Assembly (NCBI RefSeq): GCF_001707825.1
Contig: NZ_LYBM01000014.1
Coordinates: 38,411-102,410, forward strand
Direction of reading: 5' to 3'
Source of the DNA: Veronia pacifica
GTDB taxonomy: Bacteria > Pseudomonadota > Gammaproteobacteria > Enterobacterales > Vibrionaceae
Length of the DNA: 64,000 bases
In this document: positions 55,696-63,956 of the stretch, one piece after another
How the letters are laid out: each line of letters opens with the position of its first letter
Numbering within the stretch: the first letter of the stretch is position 1
Notes under the pieces: generated by a model
Told to the model about the DNA's origin: nothing
The model's input: only the letters and a program-made list of their open reading frames with translations
Database searches by the model: none
Translations under genes and position numbers: made by a program

Positions 55696-56883
55696 ATGAC
55701 GTTCAAGGCAATAGATCTTTTCGCGGGTGCTGGTGGTTTTACACTATCTGCTTTAGATGCAGGTGTTGATGTACTCGCAGCTATCGAGTTTGATTCGGCT
55801 GCAGCTCGCACATACGAGAAGAACTTTATTCGCGGCAGACGACATAAACTCAATATTGATCTGCGCGGTGGGCCTGTTAACGGAGACATCAACGAAGTTG
55901 ATCCAGGTGAACTGCGTGATAGCCTCTCTTTGAATGAAGGCGATTTAGACCTTATTCTTGGCGGTCCACCATGCCAAGGTTTTTCCACTCACCGGATCAA
56001 CAACGCAGGGGTGGACGACCCTAGAAACCAGCTACTTCTTCGTTACTTCAAATTTGTGGAAGAGTTTAAACCAAAAGCATTTTTGGTTGAGAATGTCGCT
56101 GGCTTAATGTGGAAAAGGCACGAAGAATACCTAGAGAAGTTTCTTGACCATGCCGATGAGGCGGGGTATTCCATCAAATTTTGCAATGTACTAAATGCAA
56201 AAGATTATGGCGTACCTCAAAACCGAAAGCGTGTATTTATCTTAGGTGTAAGAAAGGAACTAGATCGCGAAGACTTAACTTTTCCACCTAAGCCAACACA
56301 TTTTTCGCCCAATTCGGGCAAGCTTCCATTCTGGCGAACTGCTTCATGCGTTTTTGAACCTGTACCTGCCTACCATTATCAAACGTATTGGGACGAGTAC
56401 TTTTCTCGAAAAACAAAGCTCTCAAAAGAAGAGGCATTCAAATTGCTCAAAAATCTTGAGAAGGGCAGGAAAGTCAGGAAAAACGATAGCTGTAATTTCC
56501 ATATGACACCAAGCAAGGAAATGGCAGAGCGCTTTGAAGATACGCCTCTAAACGGAAGCAGAGAGGATGCAGGTGAAAAACACCGTCTAGCTTGTCACTC
56601 AAATGGCTACAAGGGTCATAAAGATGTGTACGGCCGAATAATGATTCACCTCCCAAGTAATACGATAACAACAGGCTGCAATAACCCGTCAAAGGGGCGC
56701 TTCGTTCACCCATGGGAAAACCACGGTATTACACTTCGCCATGCAGCAAGGCTGCAAACATTTCCGGACTGGTATTCTTTCAATGGAAGTTCTACCGAAC
56801 AAGCAAGACAAATTGGTAATGCTGTCCCTCCCCACTTAGGTAAAAGCCTGTTGGTTTCTATCAAGAAATTCCTGCTAAATTAG
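55696..56883 (+). CDS. dcm: DNA (cytosine-5-)-methyltransferase
   Basis: 395-residue m5C methyltransferase. Motif I AIDLFAGAGGFTLSALDAG at the N terminus, motif IV GGPPCQGFSTH with catalytic Cys 93, motif VI FLVENVAGL, motif VIII GVPQNRKRVFILGV, motif IX/TRD boundary LRHAARLQTFPDW and motif X QARQIGNAVPP near the C terminus. All catalytic parts are present, so the enzyme is probably active; target sequence cannot be read from the protein. GTAGGAAGT precedes the ATG. Base composition is more AT-rich than the core genes around the island. Confidence 0.94.
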   Translation: MTFKAIDLFAGAGGFTLSALDAGVDVLAAIEFDSAAARTYEKNFIRGRRHKLNIDLRGGPVNGDINEVDPGELRDSLSLNEGDLDLILGGPPCQGFSTHRINNAGVDDPRNQLLLRYFKFVEEFKPKAFLVENVAGLMWKRHEEYLEKFLDHADEAGYSIKFCNVLNAKDYGVPQNRKRVFILGVRKELDREDLTFPPKPTHFSPNSGKLPFWRTASCVFEPVPAYHYQTYWDEYFSRKTKLSKEEAFKLLKNLEKGRKVRKNDSCNFHMTPSKEMAERFEDTPLNGSREDAGEKHRLACHSNGYKGHKDVYGRIMIHLPSNTITTGCNNPSKGRFVHPWENHGITLRHAARLQTFPDWYSFNGSSTEQARQIGNAVPPHLGKSLLVSIKKFLLN

Positions 56884-56925
56884 AGAGCTTATACTCTATC
56901 CCCCAAGGTGCGTCTCGCAATTTGG

Positions 56926-56973
56926 TATAAATATCCGCAATAGTAAGTTTATCTAGACAAGTAAACTTACTAT
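56926..56973 (+). promoter_or_regulatory. Promoter with a perfect 12-bp inverted repeat before the ATPase gene
   Basis: A -10-like TATAAA (56926-56931) is followed by ATAGTAAGTTTA (56940-56951), loop TCTAGACAAG, and TAAACTTACTAT (56962-56973), a perfect 12-bp stem. It would lie at the very start of the transcript or act as an operator. No T-tract follows, so not a terminator. Confidence 0.55.
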
Positions 56974-57008
56974 CATCTCCAGTCAATATAAAAAAAGAGC
57001 AATCAAAA

Positions 57009-59980
57009 ATGGTCTCCTCAGCTGTTTTTCAAACCAGAGCGCGCACAATTGACCACCTAGGTCGTGAGCAAATCGCAGACTGTCCTACTGCAATTTCTGA
57101 ATTATGGAAAAATGCCTTTGATGCGTACGCCCGAAATGTATCACTGCATATTTTCGATGGTGAAATACCAGTTGCGACTCTTGTAGATGATGGGCATGGT
57201 ATGTCACTGCAAGATATTCGCCAAAAGTGGTTAACTGTCGGCACTGAGTCGAAAGCAACAATAAGTGAAACTCCTATTGAAGATAGGGGGGGCATCCAGC
57301 AAGAGAGAGTGAAACAAGGCCAAAAGGGGATTGGTCGACTTTCATGTGCAGCACTCGGTAAGCTGATGCTCTTGGTATCTAAAAAAACAAATAGTGAGTT
57401 CTCTGCCTGCTTACTAGATTGGCGTTTATTTGAAAACCCATTCGTTATGTTGCAAGACATAAAACTACCTCTTGTGGAATTTCAAACTCGTAATGAACTC
57501 ATTTCACAGCTACCGGATATGTTCGATGCTCTTATGGGCAATATTTGGGGAGACGGCGAAGATGAAGGGAGAGATCAGCGAATTGAATCTGCATGGCAGC
57601 TATTTCATGAACAAGAGCTATCGGAAGAGAAAGATTCCACTAAGCAGGCAATAGAAAATACTGTCATTAATGCTTGTTTTACTGAGCGTCACTTTGATAC
57701 ATGGGGTGTTTGGAATGGCCATTCAAGCCAAGGGACCGCTATGTTTATCGCGGATATTCATGATGACCTTAAGTCACATATATCTATAGACTCAAGCTCA
57801 GACGCTGAAGGAGCAGACATAAGGGCGAAAGAGAGATTTAACCAAACGCTGGCAAGCTTTGTGAATCCTTTTCTTAGAGAAGATGAGCCTTCTGTTACTG
57901 ACTTTAAAACGAGTGTTGTTGCATGGAATGGTTCTCTGCAGCGAATTATCATAGATAGCCTTCATGACTTCAATATCGACAAATTTGATCAGCTTGAACA
58001 TATCATTGAAGGTGACATTGATGAGATGGGGCAGTTTAGAGGTAGAGTGAAAGCATTTGGCGATTGGCATGAAAATATAACTATTTCCCCAAAATCTAGA
58101 TATAAATTTCGTAAAGATACCCATTTTGGCGCTTTCCAAATACGCCTTGGTACTTACGAGGTTATTCTTAAAAGCAGTTCATTATCAGAAAGCCAGCATG
58201 CGATGTTTGAAGATAACAAGAGTGTGTTTGGTGGCTGTATGGTTTACCGTGATCACTTACGTGTTATGCCATATGGACGTGAAGATAACGATTTTTTTGA
58301 AATTGAGAAACGTAGGTCAAAAAATGCTGGTATGTATGTTTTTACTAACCGAGCTTGCTTTGGTGGCGTATATATTTCAAAGAAAAATAATCAAAATCTA
58401 AAAGATAAAGCGGGCCGTGAAGGTATTATTGACAATAAAGCATCTAAATTATTTAGAGAGGTTGTTGAAAATATACTTATCGAGGTGGCAAAGAGGTTCA
58501 TTGGTCGTAGTTCTGATATAAGATTTGAAAAAATAGCAGAAAATAAAGCGAGGCATGAAGCCGAAAAAGCGTTAGCAGATAAGAAGAAGCTATTAAAAAA
58601 AGAGCTAAAAAGAGTCAAGTTATCAATAATTAAAGATATGCCATTATTGCTTGAATCAAAAAATGAACTTATTGATATCACCAATAAGTTTAAGAATAGT
58701 GAAGTTAACCTGAATCAAGACGAGTTGGTAAGCTTAAAACATAAGATCAATGAAATAGATGGTAATGTAAAAAGTTATTCTCTATCGCCTGTTCCTCGAA
58801 CGCTCGGTAGTGTTGAGCAAGATTATCGGGACTATAGAAAAGTTGAAACAGACTCTATAGAATTAATTAAAGATATAAATGCAACGATAAATAATGCACT
58901 AGACAAGCTTATAATTAAAGAAGATATCGATATAGCAGAAAAAGACTTCCAGAGTAAAGCGGGTATTCTTCATGCGAAAATTCGTAAATTATCAGCAGAA
59001 GGAAGGGATCTCCTTAAGAAACAAAGTGCGAAATTTGAAGAGAAAATAAATTTAGCTAATAAAGAGTACCATCAGAAAATTTCAGTATACCTAGATGACT
59101 TGGCTGCTAAAAGAACGACATTAGAAAAAGTTCTGGTCATTATTGATGAAGAATATCAAGAGCATGAGTTAAGGATAAATCAGCAATTGTCACCATATAT
59201 CTCTGCATTGGAGGGGTTGGATGAACAAATCGATTTGGGGGGCTTAGCGCTTCAGACCGTTAATGAGTCAACAAAATTAAAGAAACAAGTTGAACAGGTT
59301 AATGCGCTAGCTCAACTTGGTATTTCAATAGAAATCATAGGCCATGAAATTGAAGGCTTTGATTTAACGATGGAAAGGGGTCTAAAAGCGTTAGGTGAAT
59401 CAACACTAGATAATCACCAAACTAATGACCTTTCAAAAGTTGTTCAGGCCCACCAATCCTTAAGCGATTCTTGGCGATTTTTGAGCCCTCTTAAACTCTC
59501 TGGTGAGAAAGTTAGAGTTATGCTTACAGGGGACGACATATATTCATATGTAAATAGTTTTTTCAAATCTCGCCTTGAGAAAGCTGACATTAAGTTCTCT
59601 CAGACTGACTCATTTAAAAACTTATCAATATATGAAATGCCATCTCGTATTTATCCTGTTTTTATAAATCTGGTTAACAACTCTAGATATTGGGTAAAGG
59701 ATACAGAAGAGAGTGAAAAGTTAATAACGCTTGATGTTAAAGATAACCTTGTCTATGTGAGCGATAATGGCCCAGGTGTTCACCCTGAAGATGTCGACGA
59801 GTTATTCAGTATTTCTTTTCCAAGAAACAACGAGGAGGTCGTGGTGTTGGCCTCTATCTTTGTCGCCAAAATCTAGCCGTAGGCGGTCATGAGATATATT
59901 ACGAGTGTAATAGAGAAAATAAAGTTCTAAGTGGGGCTAACTTTGTAATTAATTTTAAGGGGATAAAAAATGTCGGTTGA
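57009..59980 (+). CDS. Double GHKL ATPase with coiled coil and histidine-kinase-like C terminus (frame change near 59831)
   Basis: About 990 residues. N-terminal GHKL ATPase: N box ELWKNAFDA (residues 31-39), DDGHGM (60-65), WLTVGTESK and KGIGRLS (106-112), as in MORC/MutL-like HATPase_c_3 proteins. A long coiled coil (about 510-760) leads to an H-box-like LAQLGISIEIIGHEIEGF with His 779, then a second GHKL domain: INLVNNSRYW (N887, N890), DNGPG (919-923), ELFSISFPR. In the written frame a stop comes at 59875, before the G2 lid. In the -1 frame from about 59831 the lid RGGRGVGLYLCRQNLA follows at once and the frame stays open to 59980, overlapping the next start by 11 bases. So one base (C or A) seems missing, or frameshifting occurs. 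Confidence 0.82.
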
Positions 59981-61814
59981 TTTTGATTATAAGCCTTTCC
60001 TTAAAAAAGCATATATAGATCCGGTTAGAACAGTAACTGTTATTGATGATGAATATCCAACTTTAGATGATTTAATTACTAAAACTAAAGATGACTTTAA
60101 AACAGATGATATAGATAGACTTCGAGAGATTGTTAAGGTTAGCAGAACAAGTGAGTTTAATTGGCTTCTTGATGTTTATAATGGTCAAGAAGATAAAATT
60201 GAAGAGAAGATAGTATCTAATAGACTTCACCATAGTGATCTATTAATTCTCGATTATCACCTTGACGGTGAAGATAATGGTTATTGTAAAAAGTCAATTG
60301 ACATAATAAAAGGACTGTCCACCAATAGGCATTTTAATATTGTTGCCGTACATACAAAGGGCTATTCGGGAGACAAAGGGTCTGTAAAAGATGTACTTGT
60401 CGATATAATCGTATCACTTCAGATAAGGCCCAAGGTATCTATTCTTAATGAACCATTATTGAAAAAAATTGATGACCATATTGATGACTGGGAGCTTGAA
60501 GACGATTCCATAAGAAGTAGGATCGTTGAGTCCATATCAACATTGGACTTACTGCATCTAATTAAAGATTATGGCGATGATATAGCCAGGCCTACATTTG
60601 AACATGAGCTCTTTATCGAACTCGACAGCATATATGGTGAGCTTCCTTCTGATATTAAATTAAATAAGGCACTATTTGTTAAATGGCTGTGTCACCAAAA
60701 GCTTAAAAAGTATGATGGATTTTTTAGTAGTTCTCCTGCCAGCTACCTAGATTGGGGAGAGGGACAAAGCGCGAATTGGCTTAAGACAGAGGATCTTTTC
60801 CTTACAGTACTCGGTAAAAAGCAAACTCCTGTCAATGAGATACCTTCTCAGATAGTTGCTGCTATGGATATGTGGCGACCTCATCCACACAAACTAATTT
60901 TGAGTAAACTGAGAAATGAAGTGGAGAGTAAAGGGATCTCAGCCTCGAGCAGCATACTTCATAAAAAGTTCTTACAAGCATCATGGCTCAAGGAGCTACT
61001 CGGTAGGGAGCACGATAGTTACGCTGTGCAAACGGCTGCTTGGTCAACAATTTCGAAGCTATGGGAGTCCTTGGCATATGAAATTAAGCCAGAGTTAGGC
61101 AGTTTTACTGTTGATTTAGTCAATGCAGTAAAAGCTATCCCCGATCCGTTGAATTATTTTTTAGAAAAAACGACGAGGGAAAATGAAATTGAACAAGTGA
61201 AGCATGCTAATTGCTTTAGCTGTTCTCGCAAAGTAGCTACACATCATTTGGTGACTGGTCATGTGCTAGAGATAAACACAAATTACTGGTTATGCTTAAC
61301 TCCAGCTTGCGATTTAGTGCCTGGTCAAAAGAAGCAAAGTGATGGTCTAATGCCAGTGACTCTTGTGCAAATGTATGATGCCAAACAGGCATTGAATAGC
61401 ACTCGGGAAAGTATGTGTAAAAGCTTGGGTTTAAAAGTCTCCGATCTTGAGGTTCTAAACGAGTCTCAGCAACTAGAAAAGATTATTGAATACTCCACTG
61501 AAAATAACCTTCTTTTTATTCAGCCAAATGACCGCTCTGATGATATTAAAATTTTGAGCTTCACTGTAGGCCTTGATGGGAAGGCCAACCCTAAATGCAG
61601 AGAGTATCACGCTGAAAATCAGGGTATCTTTGATGTAGATAAACTAGAGGTCAATCTTCACTACGTGAAGCCTTGTGATAAGGACAATGCATTAAAACCC
61701 GAACAGGTCTCAGCTAGAGTTGTGGCGGAGCTGCGGTACGAATATGCTTTGAATTTGCTTGGTAAGTTGGGTGTGGCACGGTCACGAGTGGGTTTAGGCT
61801 TCGTTGGTAGATAA
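59970..61814 (+). CDS. Large protein with N-terminal response-regulator-like receiver domain
   Basis: 614 residues. Residues ~18-155 resemble a receiver: acidic pair in VTVIDDEYP (D26, D27), phosphoacceptor-like Asp 95 in DLLILDYHLDG, and Thr 129 in NIVAVHTKG; the usual Lys is not certain (K155 is a candidate). The remaining ~450 residues match nothing I know; they include a cysteine/histidine cluster CFSCSRKVATHHLVTGH ... YWLCLTPACDLVPGQ, a possible metal site. ATG 59970 follows AAGGGGATAAAA. The overlap with the ATPase frame implies co-translation, so the pair may act as sensor and receiver. Confidence 0.75.
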   Translation: MSVDFDYKPFLKKAYIDPVRTVTVIDDEYPTLDDLITKTKDDFKTDDIDRLREIVKVSRTSEFNWLLDVYNGQEDKIEEKIVSNRLHHSDLLILDYHLDGEDNGYCKKSIDIIKGLSTNRHFNIVAVHTKGYSGDKGSVKDVLVDIIVSLQIRPKVSILNEPLLKKIDDHIDDWELEDDSIRSRIVESISTLDLLHLIKDYGDDIARPTFEHELFIELDSIYGELPSDIKLNKALFVKWLCHQKLKKYDGFFSSSPASYLDWGEGQSANWLKTEDLFLTVLGKKQTPVNEIPSQIVAAMDMWRPHPHKLILSKLRNEVESKGISASSSILHKKFLQASWLKELLGREHDSYAVQTAAWSTISKLWESLAYEIKPELGSFTVDLVNAVKAIPDPLNYFLEKTTRENEIEQVKHANCFSCSRKVATHHLVTGHVLEINTNYWLCLTPACDLVPGQKKQSDGLMPVTLVQMYDAKQALNSTRESMCKSLGLKVSDLEVLNESQQLEKIIEYSTENNLLFIQPNDRSDDIKILSFTVGLDGKANPKCREYHAENQGIFDVDKLEVNLHYVKPCDKDNALKPEQVSARVVAELRYEYALNLLGKLGVARSRVGLGFVGR

Positions 61815-61819
61815 ACATC

Positions 61820-61842
61820 GCGGCACTCTCAGTGCCGCTTCT
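61820..61842 (+). terminator. Terminator after the receiver-domain gene
   Basis: GCGGCACT-CTC-AGTGCCGC followed by TTCTTCTC, six bases past the stop. Confidence 0.7.
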
Positions 61843-61858
61843 TCTCGTTCACACGAAC

Positions 61859-61893
61859 AAAAAAAAGCGCCAACCCTTTCGAGTTGGCGCTTT
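61859..61893 (-). terminator. Terminator of the tmRNA gene
   Basis: On the minus strand AAGCGCCAAC pairs with GTTGGCGCTT, followed by a run of T (A-run 61859-61866 on the plus strand), directly after the ssrA 3' end. Confidence 0.88.
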
Positions 61894-61902
61894 CCAAACG
61901 TT

Positions 61903-62289
61903 TGGTGGAGCTGGCGGGAGTTGAACCCGCGTCCAAAATCAGTCTAACTAATGGCGCTACATGCTTAGTCTTTCTTTATTCTCGTCAGTGGGCTGCGGAA
62001 AGACACGCCACACAAAGACATACCCGAATTGAGTTTAACGCTTCCGCTCTCGAGTCAAAGCTTCCACGCGATCCTGTTTAGGTTTGATCCCTCGTTGTTC
62101 CCAGTCCTACAGGCGGAGGCTAGGGCGAGAGAGAATCGGTAGGGTATTAAGCTACTATTACGCTGCTAGAGCGTACGATTCGAAGTTTTCGTCGTTTGCG
62201 ACTATTTTTTTGCGGCTTTTAACGAGGCCAACCGCCCCTCGGCATGCTCCACAAGCCTTCATGATCCTGTCGAATCCTGAATCAGCCCC
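61903..62289 (-). ncRNA. ssrA: Transfer-messenger RNA
   Basis: 387 bases; rescues stalled ribosomes with SmpB. The 5' end GGGGCTGATTCAGGATTCGAC and 3' end CGGGTTCAACTCCCGCCAGC followed by TCCACCA form the alanine-tRNA-like acceptor (GGGGCTG pairs CAGCTCC). The tag reading frame runs from GCA at 62199 to TAA at 62158 and encodes ANDENFESYALAA, three residues longer than the ANDENYALAA tag of E. coli. The 3' end faces the accessory island, a frequent integration site. Confidence 0.97.
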
Positions 62290-62304
62290 GGAATCAGACG
62301 GCAG

Positions 62305-62332
62305 ATACTATCATAACTCTCTGCTGCGTCAA
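62305..62332 (-). promoter_or_regulatory. ssrA promoter
   Basis: Minus strand TTGACG (62332-62327) and TAGTAT (62310-62305) are 16 bases apart, ~16 bases before the mature 5' end; fits a precursor trimmed by RNase P. It lies in the 46-base gap after smpB. Confidence 0.65.
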
Positions 62333-62335
62333 TGT

Positions 62336-62821
62336 TTATCTGGCACTATGCTTCATAATGCGCGCCTTATCGCGCTGCCAATCGCGTTCTTTATTTGAAT
62401 CGCGTTTGTCGTGCATTTTCTTACCTTTAGCCAAACCTACTTTTATTTTAACCCATGACTGTTTCCAGTACATAGAAAGGGCGACCACGGTATATCCGTC
62501 TCGGGTAACTTTACCCATCATATTGTCGAGCTCACGACGTTTGAGCAGGAGCTTTCTGCTGCGTGTCGGGTCTGCCACAATATGTGTTGATGCTGCGTTG
62601 AGTGGAGTGATAGTAGCACCGTATAAAAACGCTTCACCGTTGTTAAACGAGACATAGCTATCGCCAATGCTGACTTTGCCAGCACGAAGTGCTTTAACTT
62701 CCCAGCCTTGAAGCTCAAGCCCTGCTTCTATTTCGTCTTGGACGAAGAATTCATGGCGAGCTTTCTTATTTTGCGCAATTGTGTTGCTGCCGGGTTTTTT
62801 CTTTGAATTTTTCTTTGCCAT
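62336..62821 (-). CDS. smpB: SsrA-binding protein
   Basis: Partner of tmRNA in trans-translation. The ATG at 62821 ([29 protein letters not shown]) gives 161 residues, the usual length; the longer in-frame ORF is rejected. Conserved [23 protein letters not shown], and a basic C-terminal tail ([31 protein letters not shown] type) that enters the mRNA channel. Same strand as and just upstream of ssrA. Confidence 0.97.
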   Translation of the reverse strand: MAKKNSKKKPGSNTIAQNKKARHEFFVQDEIEAGLELQGWEVKALRAGKVSIGDSYVSFNNGEAFLYGATITPLNAASTHIVADPTRSRKLLLKRRELDNMMGKVTRDGYTVVALSMYWKQSWVKIKVGLAKGKKMHDKRDSNKERDWQRDKARIMKHSAR

Positions 62822-62830
62822 AGTGGCCGC

Positions 62831-62859
62831 ATTATACGTAGTTGGCGGAAGGCGGTGAA
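62831..62859 (-). promoter_or_regulatory. smpB promoter
   Basis: Minus strand TTCACC (62859-62854) and perfect TATAAT (62836-62831), spacing 17, ten bases before the start codon. Confidence 0.6.
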
Positions 62860-62925
62860 ATACTTTTATCACTTTTTTGTTAATTATCCCCAAACTAACA
62901 CCCGGTTTTATTTCTGATTTTGTCG

Positions 62926-62974
62926 ATGCCCACCAAAGGGGCATCTTTTGATGTTGATGCCTTTTTCATCAACA
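62926..62974. other. Two adjacent hairpins in the smpB-ratA gap
   Basis: GATGCCC-ACCAAA-GGGGCATC-TTTT (62926-62950) and GTTGATG-CCTTTTT-CATCAAC (62954-62974) lie side by side in the 363-base divergent gap. The first resembles a weak plus-strand terminator; no gene precedes it. The rest of the gap holds only the two divergent promoters. Confidence 0.4.
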
Positions 62975-63128
62975 GGGGACAGCTAAGTGATTCGTCATGT
63001 TTAGCGCCGGGTTCTATCTACTGCTACAGTAGAAATATAGTGATAGACCACGTTTTTTCTGTGTTTTTGAGGTGTCACGTATTCTTTACTGGTCTGGTTT
63101 TCGGCACGTCGTCCAGAAATCCTGATCT

Positions 63129-63157
63129 TTCAGGTTAACTGGGTATGGTGATATAAT
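63129..63157 (+). promoter_or_regulatory. ratA promoter
   Basis: Perfect TATAAT at 63152-63157 with TTCAGG 17 bases upstream (63129-63134); 27 bases to the ratA start, which has AAAGGAGA. Confidence 0.55.
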
Positions 63158-63184
63158 CCGTGTCATTCTTTTAAAGGAGACACT

Positions 63185-63619
63185 ATGCCAAGAATCACTC
63201 GTTCCGCTTTGGTACCGTTCAGTGCAGAGCAAATGTTTGAGCTTGTAAATGATGTTGAAGCCTACCCGTCGTTTTTGCCCGGTTGTGCCGGTTCGCGTGT
63301 GCTCGCGACCGATGGCGCATCGATTACGGCGTCGGTGGATGTATCGAAAGCAGGCATTCGAAAGACCTTTACCACTCGCAACTCGCTGGTAGACGGTCAA
63401 CGGATTGACATGCAATTGGTGGATGGACCGTTCAGAAAGTTGGTTGGTGGTTGGCACTTTACTTCTTTAGATGTCGATGCTTGTAAAATTGAGCTGAACC
63501 TCGATTTTGAGTTTACTAACAAGCTGGCAGAAATGGCTTTCGGCACGGTATTTAATGAATTGACCGGTAATATGGTTAAGGCGTTTACGAAGCGCGCCAG
63601 AGATGTTTATGAGCCATGA
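63185..63619 (+). CDS. ratA: RatA, START-like family protein
   Basis: 144-residue SRPBCC/START-fold protein (PRITRSALVPFSAEQMFELVNDVEAYPSFLPGC). Family members were described in E. coli as a ribosome association toxin and, by homology to Coq10, as a ubiquinone-binding factor for respiration; the latter fits wide conservation. AAAGGAGA precedes the ATG. Divergent from smpB as in E. coli. Confidence 0.93.
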   Translation: MPRITRSALVPFSAEQMFELVNDVEAYPSFLPGCAGSRVLATDGASITASVDVSKAGIRKTFTTRNSLVDGQRIDMQLVDGPFRKLVGGWHFTSLDVDACKIELNLDFEFTNKLAEMAFGTVFNELTGNMVKAFTKRARDVYEP

Positions 63620-63956
63620 TGAAAAACTGCTTCACATAGAAGTTGTTTATGCGCTGCCTGATGAGCAGCGCGTTTTTAAATCTGCTGTCACGCCAGACAT
63701 GCACGTTGAAGATATTATTATCCATTCAGGCATTCTTGAGGCTTACCCTGAGATTGATCTGAAAAAGAACAAAGTAGGCGTATTCAGCCGCACGGTGAAA
63801 CTTGATGCCACTGTCCACGATGGCGACAGAATTGAGATTTACCGCCCGCTTATGGCCGACCCGAAAGAAATTCGACGCCGACGAGCGGAAAAAGCCAAGC
63901 TTGAGGGTAAGGCTGACCCGGTAACGGGCGGTAAGGTTAATACGCAGCGTAAATAG
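63603..63956 (+). CDS. ratB: RatB/RnfH-family ubiquitin-like protein
   Basis: 117 residues with the RnfH beta-grasp fold (LHIEVVYALPDEQRVFKSAV ... GDRIEIYRPLMADPKEIRRRRAEKAK). Overlaps ratA by 17 bases; the second in-frame ATG (MSHDEK) is an alternative start. Partner of RatA by gene order; not needed for toxicity in E. coli reports. Confidence 0.92.
   Translation: MFMSHDEKLLHIEVVYALPDEQRVFKSAVTPDMHVEDIIIHSGILEAYPEIDLKKNKVGVFSRTVKLDATVHDGDRIEIYRPLMADPKEIRRRRAEKAKLEGKADPVTGGKVNTQRK

Noticed and set aside
59825..59831. Programmed -1 frameshift heptamer in the ATPase gene
   Set aside because: The local sequence does not fit X-XXY-YYZ and no strong downstream stem is visible, so a missing base is the simpler reading.
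61903..61940. Duplicate of the ssrA 3' end (attL/attR) near 52-54 kb
   Set aside because: I looked for the acceptor/T-arm sequence in the left part of the island and saw no second copy.
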